This document shows, in pieces, positions 34,497 to 46,384 of a DNA stretch of 64,000 nucleotides. The position numbers were made by a program, and so were the translations under genes. The notes beneath the pieces are model-generated. The model was not told the DNA's origin and did no database searches. It was given only the letters and a program-made list of their open reading frames with translations. The stretch is from Naganishia liquefaciens (taxonomy: Eukaryota; Basidiomycota; Tremellomycetes; Filobasidiales; Filobasidiaceae): positions 1 to 64,000 of the forward strand of contig BLZA01000023.1 of the NCBI GenBank assembly GCA_013423385.1, in the 5' to 3' direction. The stretch's first letter is position 1; every line of letters starts with the position of its first letter.

Positions 34497-36184
34497 GAAT
34501 GTTAGCAAGGAATGCATGCAATTGAGGTTGAGTGGAGATCATCATAATCGATCAGCGAGATTAGCATAATACCGATCTGCTAGATTTGCATTGCACGAAA
34601 AGGTTTCGAGAAGGCGGCTTTGGAATCTTCCCCCACTCGAGCTCCCGCTCGCACGCTTCGGCGGCGAATGTTTGTGTCTTGTATGGCTGCAATACTAAAT
34701 CTACATCAAAACAGCTCTGGCATTCTTGTGCACCACAAACTTAGCCATGACAGGATGCAGGGGTCCAGTTTTACTTTTCCGAAACCAACAGCGTGGCCCG
34801 CCCAGCCGGACCCACATCACCGGGGCGGTCTAGCTATCAGTCTTCGGTATCTCCGGCGATATCTTGATATTCAGGACACACCGCTCATTTCGCTGAAGCA
34901 GAATTACTCGATCAGCTCTCTCGATCATGACAGCATCAACACCAGCACATGTGTACGGGATCACCTGGCGCTGAATAGCTTGCTAAATTCCACACTTCCT
35001 CGAGTCACGTGTTTGTCAGTTGCGACTCAGCACGAAAGAAAACAGCTAAAGAGACTAGCGTACATAATTAGTGTCCATCTGAAACGCGCGACCGGCAATC
35101 GCGGGAATTCTTCCGCATGCTTCTCAGTGACATGCTGATTCATCTCCTTTCCGAAACCTGAAACGTTATATCGTGCGACGACGTCGGCTCAACAGCTCCC
35201 CGAGCTGATCGCTTCAGCTAGCCTTCAGCTATTGCTCTTCGTGATCAAGAGCTGTAAGCTCGGGAAGTCCTCGGGCCTCGAAATCGTTCTCGGGAATGCA
35301 GGACACCCAACTGGATATTCCGGTGGGAATTCAGTATGTGGCTGCCGTGATGCCTGAAGCCTCCTGGTATCTTTTCTGGTCCTGTACAGCTTCCTGGCGA
35401 GGTCCTATTATTTATTATATGGAACTCTGCCAGCATTCCTGAGATTTGTCTCGGCAAACAGACTGTTTCTTCGCCGATTCAGCCATGCGCGATCAGAGGT
35501 AACGGTAAACCCTCCAGCTCAAGCAAGTTCAAACAACTGATCAGTTTCGGCATTACTACCGCACGAGGACTACAGAAAACTGACACTAAGTCTTCGGCTG
35601 CGTGCTTGTCGATCACCATCCGAGCGATCCCACGATCGCATGCCGCAGGATTATGCTTGCTGCTCAAGGCTCGGGACGACGCCCTGTCCTATTCTCAGGT
35701 GCCAGCAATTGCGCTGCTCAAGTGTTGGTCCAGATGACTGTATCTTACGAATGATTGAGTCACCGGTACCGGATCGGGACAGCTATCGGAATCGTATAGC
35801 TGACTGTCCATTCTGCCGAGAACCCCGAAAGCGCCAGGACATGAGAGTACAGCCTACATCGTTTGGCAGCCGGCGTTATCGTAGTTTCGCTAGGAACATT
35901 TCAGTTCCTCAAGCTATTGCGACTTATAGTCTCCAGCATAGATCGCCTTGGTCGCCTATCCAGATGGCTGAGCTCAAGTCGTTGATGATGGCCCGAGATC
36001 GAGTAACCGAGCTCGTCGTTACGCTTTTCCCTTACCTTCCACCTGAGTACTATAAGAAGGAGCACCTTGTATAGTTATTTTAGGGGTGTTCGTTTGACTC
36101 GACGCAGTATCTTCTCCTCCAATTCTCTCCCTTGCTGTGTCCCCTCTCCCCTATTCCCCATTTCTCTCTTCCTCCCCAATCAGG
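34497..36184. other. 1.7-kb stretch without a supported gene
   Basis: Two moderate frames, 34620-35138 and 35640-36074, have no recognisable motif and no splice-linked continuation. The final part (36085-36184) is pyrimidine-rich and is likely the promoter and leader of the CPL1-like gene. Confidence 0.55.
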
Positions 36185-37339
36185 ATGACCCAAACATTCA
36201 GCCTCAGACAAGTCACATTGCTACTTGTAGCTTTCGTAACCATTTCACAAGGCGCGCTGTCACAAACGGGCACGCAAACGCTTCAAGATCATGGTCGTCG
36301 CCACGTCCTCGAAAAGCGAGCACGCTCGTATCAATGTGGTCAAATCAAGAGCAACTCTGCTCAGTACGCCAACGTGTGCATCTGTTTCGATACCCTCGGC
36401 ACGACTGTTAACTTTGGAGAGAGCACGGCAGCCGTAAGCTATGCGAATAGTCAGGGCTTCAGATTTCCTACGTCGGTGAGTCTCCTTTCACTGAACGTTG
36501 GTAAGGATGTCGTTGAGAACGGTTCATCAACAATCTTGCGTAATCAAGACATCCAACAATGGTAAATACCAACGTCATTGCTGTTCAAAATTGGTCCTCA
36601 TCGCCATCCACTTGTAGGCCAATGTACTTTCCCTGATGGCGGCGCCTTTACACTACGAGCGTTTGGCAGCAACAAGTGTTGCGACTATAGTAAGCAAGCA
36701 AATTGCAACGATGATTTGTGTATGCTCAGACCACTTGCTCGCCGCAGCATGTACTTTCGGTTCTTGCGGATCGGGAACTACCGCACGATGTCTGCAGTCC
36801 AATGAAGTCTGTCAGTCTGGAGTACCCGTCGTGCGCTCCGCAAAGCGTGATATCCACGGAACGAGGTGTCCGCAAGGTGCGTGATGTGCTCTTTTGCAGA
36901 CAACCAACCTGATAAGGTGCTCTCAATCCAGGCTTGACGAGTTGTGCTGTGGCTCAAAACGGAAAACGACAACTATACGAGTGTATGGATACCCGAAGTG
37001 ATCTCGAAAGCTGTAAGCATCCGCGTGCCATCTGGAAGCAACGTAGCTCATCACTGTGCTACTAATGACAGGTGGCGGCTGTCTCTATCCAGACCTTCGT
37101 TATGGCAATTCAACAGCATCTGGCGGCTTTGGTCGTGATTGCACCGCTATCGTGAGTGTTTTGACAGATGCATCGAAGATCTTCTGTTGATCGATCTCTC
37201 ATAGCCCAATGTCGCCGAAGTTTCCTGCGAAGCCAGCCGATGCAAGATATACGCCTGTGATCCAGGATACGAGCTAGTGAACGACGAGTGTGTGCCTTCG
37301 GCGTCTGGACTGTTCCAATTGAAGCAGTATCGACTGTAG
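36185..37339 (+). CDS. CPL1-like cysteine-rich secreted protein
   Basis: Family named after Cpl1 of Cryptococcus; members are secreted or wall-associated proteins of unclear biochemistry. Exons 36185-36475, 36549-36561, 36618-36689, 36748-36876, 36932-37012, 37072-37151, 37205-37339, in frame, 266 residues. An N-terminal signal peptide (LRQVTLLLVAFVTISQGALS) is followed by a Kex2-like KR site (HVLEKRARS). The cysteine-rich body includes QCTFPDGGAF and CTFGSCGSGTTARC, ending in the CPL1 domain: SCGGCLYPDLRYG, DCTAIPNVAEVSC, CKIYACDPGYELVNDECV. Exon 2 is only 13 nt and is needed for phase: joining exon 1 directly to the next exon loses the frame of CTFPDGG. The third intron uses the strong donor ATA|GTAAGC. 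Confidence 0.85.
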
Positions 37340-37725
37340 CTGGAAGTCCCACCGGCGAGGGTGTTGTATCGCGCGAGTTGTATCACAGTCATTAATATCA
37401 AGGTTGTACCGACACAGTCAATAGATGCGTATGCCTGTTCAATGATATTGTTCTGCCATGAATCTTGCAGTCATTTCCCTCAACATGGCCAAGCGATCCT
37501 GTGTGACAGACAACGAGCCGTCGAGGGGGCAGACGGTTTTCGAGAGGGAGAAGTCGCAAGAGTCTTTTCCGTAATCCCTGGCAAAAGGCATTCATGCCAG
37601 AGCAAGGGCGGATCGCAGCAGAGTTTTTAGCGGCGGCGGCGCCGAAAACGCAGCGGACGGTCAAAACGCACATGTCGTCGAGCGGCTTTAGCGTTCCTAA
37701 CGCATACAATCGTACTCAGCTGTCT
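37340..37725. other. Intergenic, convergent 3' ends
   Basis: 386 bp between the CPL1-like gene and the HD-domain gene on the opposite strand. Nothing recognisable. Confidence 0.7.
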
Positions 37726-38460
37726 CTATGCGTCATACTTTCCCGTTACTCCCCCACGCCCATTCTCCTTGATCTTTTCCTCGAATCCGTCTATCCGGCT
37801 GACCATGGCGTATGGCTTGAGTTTCTTCTCCGTTGAGACCGTGTTCCGGAAACACCCACTCCAACCCTTCCTGGGGTATTCGGTCACAACGTTGGCGACG
37901 GTCTCTGGGTGTATCAGGTGAGATCCAGCCCCAATGTTATCTAGTAGAGTACCCAAGTGGATCAAGCCGGTAAGAAGGGTGATGTTACCTATCGGTTGAA
38001 CGTCTTGATGTCGAATAATGGCTTCGGCAACACTTTCCGCTTGATCCTTTGTCGCGACCGCATCCTCTTGCCCGTTTTGCAGCAATTCCAGAGCGAGGTA
38101 GCCGGCAAAAAACTCGTAACTGAGTCGGGTCGACGCAATGTTCTTGGCCGTGGTTCCGATATCGTGCAGCATGGCGCAAGCGAACCAGGTCTCGTCCAGC
38201 GTCCCGCCCTTCTTCAAACCCCATTCGGGGAAGCATTCCTGCGCAATTGCTACGCCGTACGAATATACCCGGAGCGAGTGGCGATAGGTGTCATCGGAAA
38301 GCTCGATCCGCGCGTAGTCATTGATACGGCTGCAGAACGGGGTGGTCGGCGGCTTCAGGTCTTGCGCAGAGACGGGCTTGGGCGTTTTCGTCGCTGGGGA
38401 CAGCTTGGACTGATCCGCCGGGATGGCCGAGAGGCCGTACTGCTTGACTGGGTCTGTCAT
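37726..38460 (-). CDS. Cyanamide hydratase-like HD-domain protein
   Basis: Single-exon gene of 244 residues. Fungal cyanamide hydratases and their Ddi2/Ddi3 relatives are HD-type metal enzymes that hydrate cyanamide to urea. Visible family blocks: HSLRVYSYGVAIAQECFPEW, then the metal-binding ACAMLHDIGTT, ASTRLSYEFFAG and AIIRHQDVQPIGNITLLTGLIHL. The ATG at 38460 (MTDPVKQYGLSAIP) was chosen because the frame has no earlier ATG; the frame opens further only with a TTG. Real substrate is uncertain, since many fungal homologues are not tested. Confidence 0.88.
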   Translation of the reverse strand: MTDPVKQYGLSAIPADQSKLSPATKTPKPVSAQDLKPPTTPFCSRINDYARIELSDDTYRHSLRVYSYGVAIAQECFPEWGLKKGGTLDETWFACAMLHDIGTTAKNIASTRLSYEFFAGYLALELLQNGQEDAVATKDQAESVAEAIIRHQDVQPIGNITLLTGLIHLGTLLDNIGAGSHLIHPETVANVVTEYPRKGWSGCFRNTVSTEKKLKPYAMVSRIDGFEEKIKENGRGGVTGKYDA

Positions 38461-39181
38461 GTCGCAAAGGGTGCACGTTACTGAGTTGGGAAGGTGTGGT
38501 GACAAGATGAGTGGATAAAGCGGCAGCCCTGGCTATAAGGCTAGCCATGCCTGTCACGATCATGACTCATCGCCTCCGGGGCCCGAGAACGTTGACCGCT
38601 GCACCGCTTGCTGTCTTCGGTCGGCCTGTCGGTCCAGGGACGCGAGCCGACATGTTGCCGGCTCGCATTTCATACAAAGCCTCTTGACTAAACAACTGAA
38701 CAGATGAGGACCCGTCTGGACGACACTGTCTTCCCTTGCACAGCTCAGATACGTCGCGCTGCCAAGGCAAATCCCAGGGATGCCTGTCGCCACGAGAGTC
38801 ATTGCGTATCGCACCGAGGCGCCGCCTTGTTCCTCGTATGCGCGTCACACCATGCACGTGCCCCAGGAGTGCGCTGCACTGTCTTCCGAATGCTGTTGGG
38901 CTGAGCCTTTCGCCGCCACGACCTGACTGACCCTCCGGCAACTTTGGAACTTTGCAACTTCGGAATAACTCGAGGCAATCGATGTTCGTCGGCGATCGCC
39001 GCGCGCTCATTCGGAAGCTCGTCCAGCCCACGTTTTCAGCCCAGAGTCATTCCGAAATACCCTAGACAGCCCTCCATTCGACACATATCTGCCTTCCTTC
39101 CGCCTACCAACATGATGGAATCGCCCGCCATCATGATGTCGTGATCTTTGCAACCCAGGGTGCAGCCCTCGTCAATCCATC
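38461..39181. other. Divergent promoter region, no gene seen
   Basis: About 720 bp between the HD-domain gene (minus) and the DUF1275 gene (plus). The overlapping short frames on both strands have no motif. Confidence 0.65.
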
Positions 39182-40121
39182 ATGCCTGCCAACAGTACTC
39201 GCACGCTCACGCAAGACATCAGCTGCGCGTCCCTGGTTCTTCCGCTCATTGCGACTTCGTTCGTTACCGGTGTAAGCATGGCGAGACCCCACTTTGTACC
39301 ATCGTTTGCGATTTCTGACATTCGTACGATCTCGATAATTCGTGTTTCCGTCCCTAGCTATTGTAAGTGTTACAGCCAACCCGTCCCTCGCTCGCGTTCT
39401 GCACGCTTCCGACGATTGCTGACGATCCTTGCACAGAGATGCCAGCACTTATCAGATTTTCCAAACTTTTGCCTCAAACCAGACAGGCAACGTCATTCTC
39501 CTTGCCGTTGGGGCCGCCGGGATCTTGGACGGACCGCACTCGACGCTGTATAATGGCATCTCTCTTGCGGGGTTCCTCACTTGCGGCCTAATCTTTGGCC
39601 ATGCCGGCAATCATTTCGGCCCACGTCGGCGATGGTGGCTCCTTGTCAATCATGCCACACAGATTATCCTCATCGCCGTCGCTCTCGCACTCGCCTGGTC
39701 ACGCGCCCTGCACTCGTCACACTGGGTCCTCTTACTCCTGCTCGCTACGGGTAGCGGCATACAAGTGGCACAAGCACGAACCTCTGGTATCCAAGAGCTC
39801 CCTACGGCCATGCTCTCTTCTCCCATGATCGACTTTATCGTAGACAAGCGATTCTTTACGCTGTCCGTACACGATCCTCAAGTTCAAGCTCGAAATCGGC
39901 GAGCCATGGGAATCTTTGCCATCGTCAGCGGGGCTTTTGCTGGGGCATTCCTCCACAAGGCCAAGGGCGCAGAACTGACGATTCTCGTCGCGCTCGTGTG
40001 CAAGATGGCCATCCTAGCGGCTCTATGGTTTGTGCCCGGCGATCAGAGGGACAAGGAAAAGGACCAGGAGGAGGCGGCGATGCGCAAGGTATCCTCGCGC
40101 GCCATCGCTTCCACAAGGTGA
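39182..40121 (+). CDS. DUF1275 (YoaK-type) multi-pass membrane protein
   Basis: Membrane protein of unknown function; the family is widespread in bacteria and fungi. Exons 39182-39271, 39358-39362 and 39437-40121 give 259 residues. The diagnostic block FVTGLLDASTYQIFQTFASN followed by QTGNVILL is assembled only when a 5-nt exon (CTATT, 39358-39362) is included: it supplies the two leucines and restores phase. Six to seven hydrophobic helices follow, for example WWLLVNHATQIILIAVALAL and WVLLLLLATGSGIQVAQART, and the block MLSSPMIDFIVDKRFF precedes the last helices. A charged cytosolic-type tail (DQRDKEKDQEEAAMRK) ends the protein. Confidence 0.88.
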
Positions 40122-40423
40122 CCCTACTGGAAAGATGGCACATTACATATCGTTGTATCAACAGGTTGTATAGTATGGACCTTGCGCTTGCTTTCACGCT
40201 CTCCGTCTCGGTTTCCCCTCTCTTTCAACTCTGCATGACTTTGGCCCGCAACCCCGCCTGAACTCGGACGCAACCGCTTTTGCCACGCGTCCGTCACGTG
40301 TACGCGCTCTCCTGACGTCATTACGCGCCCCGTTTTCGGTACAAGGTCGCGAGGGTGGGCGGAAGCAAAAAAAGGCGAGGGGGTGCGTCATTCCTTGCAG
40401 CGTCCGGCTATCTCGTTCCGTAC

Positions 40424-40430
40424 TATATAA
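40424..40430 (+). promoter_or_regulatory. TATA box of the 40.5-kb mitochondrial gene
   Basis: TATATAA (in CTATATAAG) 69 bp upstream of the ATG at 40499, within a 377-bp intergenic stretch that otherwise holds no gene. A (CA)n run lies directly before the ATG. It is the only clear TATA box I saw in the window, suggesting strong expression. Confidence 0.65.
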
Positions 40431-40498
40431 GTTGGCTCCCGCGCCGTCCTGAACATTGTTCGTTCCAACATCCACGCTCACGCTCACACACACACACC

Positions 40499-41788
40499 AT
40501 GTCCGCATTCATCGCCCAGTCCGCCATCCGCGCATCCCGCACATCGTCCCTCCCCCGGCGACAGGCCATCCAGCGCGCCGCTCGTCAGGTCCGGTACAAT
40601 TCGTCCCATGCAGGACCCAACGCTTCGACTCCCGCTGCCAACGGCAGCTCGGCCGTCGTCGGAGGTTTGGTCGGAGGTGGTCTCGTCATTGCCGCAGGTT
40701 ACGGATACTACTACTTTTCGGTAAGTCGGGACGGGACGTGCGCCGCATCCTCGGGATACCGCATACTGACCCATTGACAGGGCGCCAAAACCGCAGTCGA
40801 CACCGTTCGTCAGACCAAGGACTACGTCAACTCTTCCCTCAACACCTTGAAGGAAAAGGCTCCCGAGCCTAATCAGGCCCTCGAATGGCTGCACGAGACT
40901 GCCAACAGCTACGCCAAATTCGTCCCCGGTGGAAAGGCCTATGTCGATGCCGCCTTCAAGGACATTGACGTCATCCGACAAAAGCACGGTGACGAGGTCA
41001 ACAAGATTGTCTCTTCCACCTACGACAAGCTCAAGGCCGTCTCGGAGAAGAACGGCCTCTCGCTCGAGACCGCCACCAACAGCTGGGCCGTCCTGCAGGA
41101 CTCCCTCAAGCAGATCTCATCCCTGGCTGGCGATGCTGCTGAAGATATTATGAACAACCACCCGGACCTCAAGAAGCAGATTGGCGGAAACCTGGACAAG
41201 CTCAAGGAGCTCGGTGACAAGTACGGACCCGACGCCAAGGCCGAGGTCGACAAGACGTGGAAGCAAATCAGCGACATTATGAAGAGCGGTATCTCGGTCA
41301 GCACCATTGGCAAGATCAAGAGCCTCGTGGACGACAAGACGGAAAAGGTCAAGCAGCTCGGTGACAAGGCATGGACGACCGGTCTCGAACAGGCCAAGCC
41401 CTACTTGGAAAAGAACCCCAAGATCAAGGAGCTCGTCGAGAAGAATGGTGACGCTCTCAAGCAAGGCGACGTGACGACCTTGTTCAAGAAGATGACATCG
41501 GGTGTTGACGCCAAGGACATCGAGTCCTATGTCAATGACGCCGTTTCCAAGGCCAAGGACACCGCATCCAGCGCTGGTATCAACGTCGACAAGTACCTCG
41601 GCTCTATTCCCGGCGCTTCCGACATCTTGCCCAAGATCAACCAGTTGCGTGAACTGAGCGAAAAGCACGGGAAGGAGGCCCAGGATCTGGCAAAGGAGAC
41701 GTACGACGAGATTTCCAAGGTGCTGCAGAAGAGGCTGAGCGAGGCCGAGAAGATTTCGGAAAAGGCGGCCAAGGAGGCCAAGCAGTAA
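40499..41788 (+). CDS. Mitochondrial membrane-anchored helical protein of unknown function
   Basis: Two exons, 40499-40720 and 40781-41788, give 409 residues. The N-terminus is a textbook mitochondrial presequence (Ser/Arg-rich, no acidic residue, ending near RQVRYNSSH). One glycine-rich membrane segment follows at about 55-74 (VVGGLVGGGLVIAAGYGYYYF). The rest is almost wholly alpha-helical and Lys/Glu/Asp-rich, with repeated 11-residue-like amphipathic units (KKQIGGNLDKLKELGDKYG; KIKSLVDDKTEKVKQLGDKA), recalling apolipoprotein- or MICOS-type lipid-binding helices. I do not recognise the family, so no function is given. It has a TATA box. It is convergent with BMS1, 92 bp away. Confidence 0.8.
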
Positions 41789-41880
41789 AATAGCATAGCA
41801 AATCGGACAACAGAAAGCAAAGAACAACACTTGTAATACATAGCATGGACAAGCAAACAATAGTGCACTGATCAACGGGC

Positions 41881-44800
41881 CTACTCCCTTCTCCGCTTTT
41901 TGCCACGTCCTCCATCGTTCTCGGCCGCACGTTTCGACTTGATACTCGCCGACTTGAGCTGCTCGCGACGCTCCTCCTTTCTGCGCTCTCCCTTGGTCTC
42001 GTCCAACTTGGCGACCTTTTTCTTGTACACCTCGCGCTGCTCCTTTTTCTTTTCGTCCCGTTTGTGAATCTTGTCCTTGCGCAGAGCCTGGATCTGCTGC
42101 AGGAGCGCCACTGCGCGCTTCTCCTCGGGTTCCATGACCACGGCACGCTTTTGAAGGTAGGTGGCATTGCGCTGGGCGGTAGGCACTTTGGACTTGGCTG
42201 CATATGGCAAGGCGGCCTGAATCTTGCGCGGAATCTTGAGGGTGTTGAAGCGTCTTGTTGTGCGTTCGATGGGCTGAAGAATTGCGTTAAGCGTAGGTTT
42301 CGAATTTGAGAGAAACAACCTACCTTGTACGATGAGTCGGCGTTCATTGGAGTCTTTAATGCTTCATCCCTCCTGACCTGACCCGTCAGCCGCATACCTT
42401 GCCAGGCTGACTTGTCAGATAGCAAAAGGGACGTGACAGGGTTATACAGCTTGCGCGGTTCGATAGAGTACCAAGCCCGCAAAAAGACGATGTCTGCATA
42501 TCATGTCAGCTTAGCTTCTGCCATTGTCCCGAAGAAACTCACCGCTCATAAGAATCTTATCCTCAAACGTCGCTCGGTACGCGCCATCAGGCTTGGAGAG
42601 CGCCTTCTTGATTTGACCTCGTACACCAGAGACCGTCCGTATATTTGCACCTTCAAACTTGGCCACTTCCAGAGCGCTGTTAAACATGTCCTTGATAAAG
42701 GCCGTGTTCTTGAAGATCTTGTACGGGGCACCCGTCAACTTGAGCTTTTTAACAATCTTGGTAGTCCTATCGATGTCAAGAATAACACCGGTAGCCGAAA
42801 TTCGGAAGTTGGATACAGTGCCAGATAGCGTATTGAACGCGCAGAAACCGGTGTTTGGCGCAGACACGGGGCCATAGAAGGTTGCATAACAGTGCATGTG
42901 TTCTGGTGTGTACTTGAGCATTCGATTACGGATCGAGTGGTCGTCGAGGTGATATATTGGCAGAGATTGGAAGCGCCGCCATCCTAGCGAAAAGATCATG
43001 GGATCGTTGGTCTTTAACGTCTTGACATGCCATCGATGACGCTTGATCCTTGCTGTCAGGTAACCAAACCTTTCCTCTGAGGACAGCAGACCTCCCACGA
43101 TAATCGGGAACGAGGGATCAAAGTTTTCAATCATCTCGCACGGCACGTTGTCGATTTCTAGACGAACGTAAGATCCCGCACGATGACCTTCGATCTGCGC
43201 CCTGGTTTCGGCATCGACATTGGCAAATTCGGCGTCATTGAGCTGTTGCTGTCGGGCCATTTCTGCCTTTTGCTCGTCGTAAAAGTCCATCTTCTCTTGC
43301 TCCGCATCGGGATCGTCGTATTCCTCGTCAAACTTGCGTTTGAGAGCCTCCTTTTTGGCGGCCAACGCTTCGGCCCTGCTTTCCTCGGCTTGCTGCATCG
43401 ACGTACCGCCTTTTCCGATATACGGAACGTCGTCTCCGATCTGCTCGTCCTCTGCATCCTCCTGTCCACCATTCTCAAGGTCCTCAAAGTCGCCACCTTC
43501 CTGCTCGTAGTTTTCTCCATCTACGCCATCTGCGCCAGGTCGTGTAATGAACATGTATGCAATCGAGTCGAGCATTTCATCGTCGTCCCAGCGTTGGCGA
43601 ATGGTCTCGATATCGTTGAATTGCTTGACTTGATCCGCCGCCGCGCCTGCTTGATCGGATCTCGGTGCTTTTCTCGTCACCGTAAACATATCATCGACGT
43701 CTTCTTTGTCAACGTCCGCTGCAGAGACGGCTCGGCCGTACACGATCTCCTCGGGCGTCAGATTGCTGTTATAGATAAGGCCCATGATGTCGCGACGCGA
43801 AATGTCGTCATCGATGCCGCCCACTGTATCCCGCATATCGGATCGCCATGGCGCGTCCTCAAAGTCCTCTTCATCTTCTTCTTGTGAATCATACTCGATG
43901 TCGAGATCCTTTTGCGGTCTCCCATCTTGCTGAAACCCGGTCATGTTCTCGAGTTCCCAATTCTCGTCGTCACTGTCGGCAAAGTTGCCCTCGTCACCGT
44001 CGACATCCTCATCCATGTCCATCCCTCTTGACTTGCCATCGTCCGATTCGTCATCATCTTCGTCATAGTCTTCATCTCCCTCTTCTGGTATGAATGCCGT
44101 CGTTCGTGCAACGTTTCCGGCTGCGCGTCGTTGTCGCGGCCTCGCTTCTGTGACTTCAAGCGCCTTTGAAGATGAACCGAGAAGCCGGATATTGGATTTG
44201 GCGAGTCCCTCTGCGAGCGTTCCCTTTACGTCTTGCATGTCCATAACCATCTGTTCGCCTTCCCCTTGCATGACTGTAAAGCCGTCAGCTGCGGAACAAT
44301 ATTGCCTACGACAAACTCACCGCCTTCTTCGTCCTCGTCTCTCCGCGTGAAACTACCCATGACGTTGACGTAGACGGCATCCTTGTCAAATGTCATTCCG
44401 CCCACATCGCTCATTGGGGCATGAATCAACTTTCCCTTTTCGCCCATTTTTCTCCTCCGCTCGCTGTCCAGCGTTGGCAGCGGACAGGGATCCGGCAGGC
44501 GTTCAACCGTCTTGACGATAAGATCACCGGCTCCCGGGATATGCACTGAAGCATTCCTGGCGGGCAAATTGATTCCGCGCAGATAGCCGTACAAGGTGAC
44601 TGTACGATCCATCTTGGGATTCAAACGAACGCTTTCCCGCGGCGTGAGATCTTGAATTCGATCCGCCAAGAGGTAGGGGTGCTGATTACGAAAGATGAGC
44701 GGTCGGAACTTGACAACGCTCATGAAACGGCATAGATTGTTAATCTCGGTGTCCGGATATCTGCCGTTGAGAACGCCTGAAAGGTGGAACAGTTTCGCGC

Positions 44801-45544
44801 CTTGATAAATCTCGGTCCAGAAACGATGTTTGAGACGTTTCTTGGTGTCCTTGAGGGTGGCGCTCTTCTTGATCAGGTCAAGATGCGTGAGCAGACCGAT
44901 GACTTTGGGGAAACCGTGCGACTGAAGGACGTTGATGAATTCAAAGGTTTCCATTTCGAAACCAAACGAGCCATCGATCATGAGCAGGACCAGATCCGCA
45001 ATTTTTCCAACATCAATCATGGAGTTGAGGTCGTTTCCGACTTCGATGAATGTCAATCGCCTAGTCTTGCCGCTGACAACCGTTACGGGACCTCGAATCT
45101 CGTTTAGGGTGTGCTTGGTATAGCGTCGGATCAGGGACTTCATCAAGGTCGACTTTCCCACACCTGGAGGACCGGCAATAGCGATAACGATGGGTGCCGG
45201 CGGTGGCGGTTCGCTCGCCGTGTCCACTGGAAGAGGCTTGCCATCGGGGCCGAGTTGCGCGACGACTTTCCTCTCGGCGGGAGTCCGATTGACGAGCGGA
45301 ACGTGTAGTCGCTTCTGATTCTTTTCAGCCGTACGACGAGCTTGCAAATTGGCCGTGCGGAAGGAAGACGAGGTAAAGGCCTGTAGACCGTTGTTAGGGC
45401 TCAAGACGCCACGAGACCCGCACTGCGCACCTTTTCATTGAAACCCCTGCCGCCTGACCTGTCTTTGCCCTGCGCGACATCCTTCTTTTCCGCTTTTTTC
45501 CCAGACTGACTCGGCCTGTGGGCCTTGTGCGCTGGATCGGACAT
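41881..45544 (-). CDS. BMS1: Ribosome biogenesis GTPase Bms1
   Basis: GTPase of the small-subunit processome that acts with Rcl1 in 18S rRNA maturation. Five exons on the minus strand: 45544-45431, 45380-44321, 44273-42543, 42493-42324, 42273-41881, in frame, 1155 residues. It begins MSDPAHKAHRPSQSGKKAEK, matching the family start. P-loop GPPGVGKST at 108-116, then GPVTVVSGKTRRLTFIEV and THLDLIKKSATLKDTKKRLK. The acidic middle (GDEDYDEDDDESDDGK and similar) precedes the AARP2CN/C-terminal domains: RLEIDNVPCEMIENFDPSFP, then HRWHVKTLKTNDPMIFSLGW, LKLTGAPYKIFKNTAFIKDM. The end is a basic tail (GGRGKKRRRE). Bms1 elsewhere usually has a lysine where this P-loop has its second glycine. Identification is firm. 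Confidence 0.95.
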
Positions 45545-46384
45545 GGTGGTGTGAATGTGTTCTGCGTTACAATCAACGACCTCGCTAGAAACAGCCTAGC
45601 TGACTTCAACAAAAAATGAGCAACCGTGAAATGATCGGTGGACAACGCCGAAGGCAAATTGTAAACAACCCATGTCCGTGTGTGCGCGAGTCGCCACCAT
45701 GTCTGCGCCTGTCGGCTCTCCACGGTGTCCTGTTGCAAGCTCGGATTTCTACGTACACGCTGCTTGGGTGTAAGTCCATTGGGGCCGCGGTGTGGTAGCA
45801 ACCTTCAGTCTCAATGTGTTCAGTAATCTCGGCAGATCGCGTGTAATGCAGATCATCGTCTGCTCCGTCGCTCAGCCATCAACTGGTCATCGAATGTAGA
45901 GCCTGGAACCCTACTGTTCACCCATCTTTGCGCATTCACAGTGGAGGAGCACGCAAAATCATCCAAGACGAATCAGCTACATGTTTCTCAGGGAAGCGGA
46001 CTCGTGAGAGAGCTTCTTCCGAAAAGGCGTAATGCTGTTCAAGGCGAAATGCTGTTCAAGGCGAAATTTCTCGCTACAGTGAATGGATGCGCCGAGATGA
46101 AGCACCTTGCCCACCCTTTTCCTCTCGAGGACAAGGGATCCGTGCACATGAGGACCTCTCTAACCTCTTCGGTATATGTCGGTTCAAAAGCCCAGCGGAT
46201 CAAAACGGCGCGGCGCGCCGGAAGGAGCAACACGACCCAAGGACCGGGGTACTTCTTCCTCCTTCCCACCAAAGCAGAACACAGAGGGATGCATACAGGC
46301 AATTCAATGTTTACTAGATACACGTCGATTGAATAAATTGTACAACGGGGCTATTTCTAGAATTAAAGTCGAAAGCCACAGCGC
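45545..46384. other. Intergenic, BMS1 promoter side
   Basis: 840 bp between the BMS1 start and the catalase stop, both genes on the minus strand. Overlapping short frames at 45941-46336 look like chance. A direct duplication of about 14 bp (GTTCAAGGCGAAAT) lies near 46036-46066. Confidence 0.6.

Noticed and set aside
34620-35138. 172-codon + strand ORF
   Set aside because: No motif, no codon pattern like neighbours, no splice-linked continuation.
36720-36747. 28-bp intron in the CPL1-like gene
   Set aside because: Too short; the donor ATA|GTAAGC at 36690 gives a normal 58-bp intron in the same phase.
41117-41875. 252-codon minus ORF
   Set aside because: Leu/Val-rich antisense shadow of the Lys/Glu-rich mitochondrial gene.
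43183-43887. 234-codon + strand ORF
   Set aside because: Antisense to the acidic region of BMS1, explained by its codon bias.
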